DNA of 64,000 bases from Ifrita kowaldi (taxonomy: Eukaryota; Chordata; Aves; Passeriformes; Cinclosomatidae). Positions 62,821 to 64,000 of the stretch are shown in pieces. The notes under the pieces are model-generated. The model was given only the letters and a program-made list of their open reading frames with translations. It did not search any database and was not told the origin of the DNA. A program made the translations under genes and the position numbers. Every line of letters starts with the position of its first letter. Position 1 is the first letter of the stretch. Where the stretch lies: the NCBI GenBank assembly GCA_013398055.1, contig VZRS01006725.1, forward strand, positions 1,012,420 through 1,076,419. The letters run 5' to 3'.

Positions 62821-64000
62821 CAGTTTCACCTTGTTTCTTTGCACAGCTCTATTCTGTGCAGGCTTTCCCAGCTCTTGCCATCAGGTCAGCAGGTTTCTCA
62901 GAAGTCTGAGCTGGGGCTGCACAAACATTGCTGCGTGCATGCTGGATCTTGGAGCACAGACAGCTGAACCACTGGGAGGAGGGTTACAGGGACAACAGGC
63001 TATTCCGGAAAACTATTGACATTGTCTTATAAAGAGCCATCGCTTTTATTGTCAGATCACGTCGCTGCGAGGGAGCAGGGAGGAGCAACACACACTTGAT
63101 AAAATAAAAGAGCCTCTTTGCATCTCATTCAACTCTGACACAGCAGTGAGAGCAGCAGAGGATTCACTGCTTGGGAGCGGTGATCACACAAAAGCACACA
63201 GAAGTACATAACAGACCTTTTCATTTGCACTAAGTTAAGCAACAATAAGCCTACTTAGGCCTGCAGATGGTTCAGTGCCTATAATGCTTGCCTTGGCTTC
63301 TAATGCAGAAATATCAAAAGCTGTTAGTGGCAATGCTGAAGGACCTCCTGCCTACAGTCAGTGATTTGCCTTTAATACTGAACACGATCTACAGAGTGAC
63401 TGGTCATATTTTGAGTCTCATTAGGCAGTCACAAATGGAAGGGAAGAGGCACTAGCTAACTTTCCCTGCCCTGACGAGCAATTGCAGGATAAACCACTGC
63501 CAGCCCTCATGGATAAGAACCTGCACACTCTGGGAATGCAGCAGCAAGAGAAGTTTTGTGTGTGCAAACAGCCTAGGCAACATGTGCCAGATGTGACACT
63601 GCAGGAAAAGCACAGGAAATAAAAAAGTCATCATGGATATAACAACCTTATTATTTGAGAGGCACTGTGTCTCTCATGTGAGACAAAGAAATGTCCCTAT
63701 CCTACCATGTAATCACATCTAACTGCATGACCCCACTGCTTTGCTCAGTAGCACAGCCAAAAAATTGTTTTCCACCTTTTCTCGGATGGAAGGCTCTAAA
63801 AATGTTCCAATATTTCAACACCGTAAATATAAGCCAACTTCTAAACACAACTTCTATGTTATGCCAGCGATTCTTCTCGACCCCTGAAAAGAAATACATA
63901 AACCTCTGGACAACAGGTCAAACAAACAGAGCAGACATAGACTCACCATAACTATTTTTTCTCCTTTTAGTGTCCCAGCACCCATCTACTCCTTACTGTA
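62821..64000. other. Non-coding stretch to window end
   Basis: No supportable gene, RNA gene or repeat. Short frames of about 60-86 codons only. Confidence 0.5.

Overview
This window reads as AT-rich nuclear DNA from a vertebrate, most likely a bird. Four truncated CR1 retroposon 3' ends are present, two of which carry the ATAGAATCATAGAATGG-type terminus typical of avian CR1. There are a few very old MIR/CORE-SINE copies and decayed palindromic repeats of a bird/reptile type, interspersed repeats are sparse overall, and there is one CpG-island first exon with a splice donor. I see no bacterial or viral gene structure. Most open reading frames are short chance frames in non-coding DNA.

Layout. 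Positions 1-7570 are dominated by two near-identical direct duplications, each bounded by a single N (977 and 5873). They are best explained as an alternative-haplotype contig (978-5872) placed in tandem between two contigs that overlap each other. From 7571 to about 38090 is a gene-poor stretch. It holds two minus-strand CR1 ends (23138-23480 and 27786-28012), three MIR-like SINE remnants, an orphan GC/CpG-rich block with a good CTCF-type motif (25140-25670), several decayed palindromic repeats, and a roughly 30-bp-period array of short inverted repeats (30448-30675).

A plus-strand CR1 end (38094-38386) abuts a CpG island (about 38460-38970). The island contains a 33-N gap and the 3' part of a probable plus-strand first coding exon (38703-38916), which ends at a GTAAGG donor. 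I do not recognise the gene. Everything downstream (38917-64000) is then probably its first intron, or intron plus flank. It holds one more CR1 end (44683-44893), AT-rich blocks including a perfect homeodomain-site inverted repeat (46638-46673), a 36-base T run, an AT-rich microsatellite with a cruciform-capable palindrome, and a 32-bp tandem duplication.

How it works together. The only supportable gene is the one starting in the CpG island. The AT-rich sequence on both sides resembles the large, repeat-poor non-coding territory around developmental or neural genes, but that role is inference. I found no complete gene, tRNA, rRNA, CRISPR array or autonomous mobile element. The most notable structures are the palindromic minisatellite at 30.4-30.7 kb, the scattered palindromic repeats, and the assembly duplication at the left edge.
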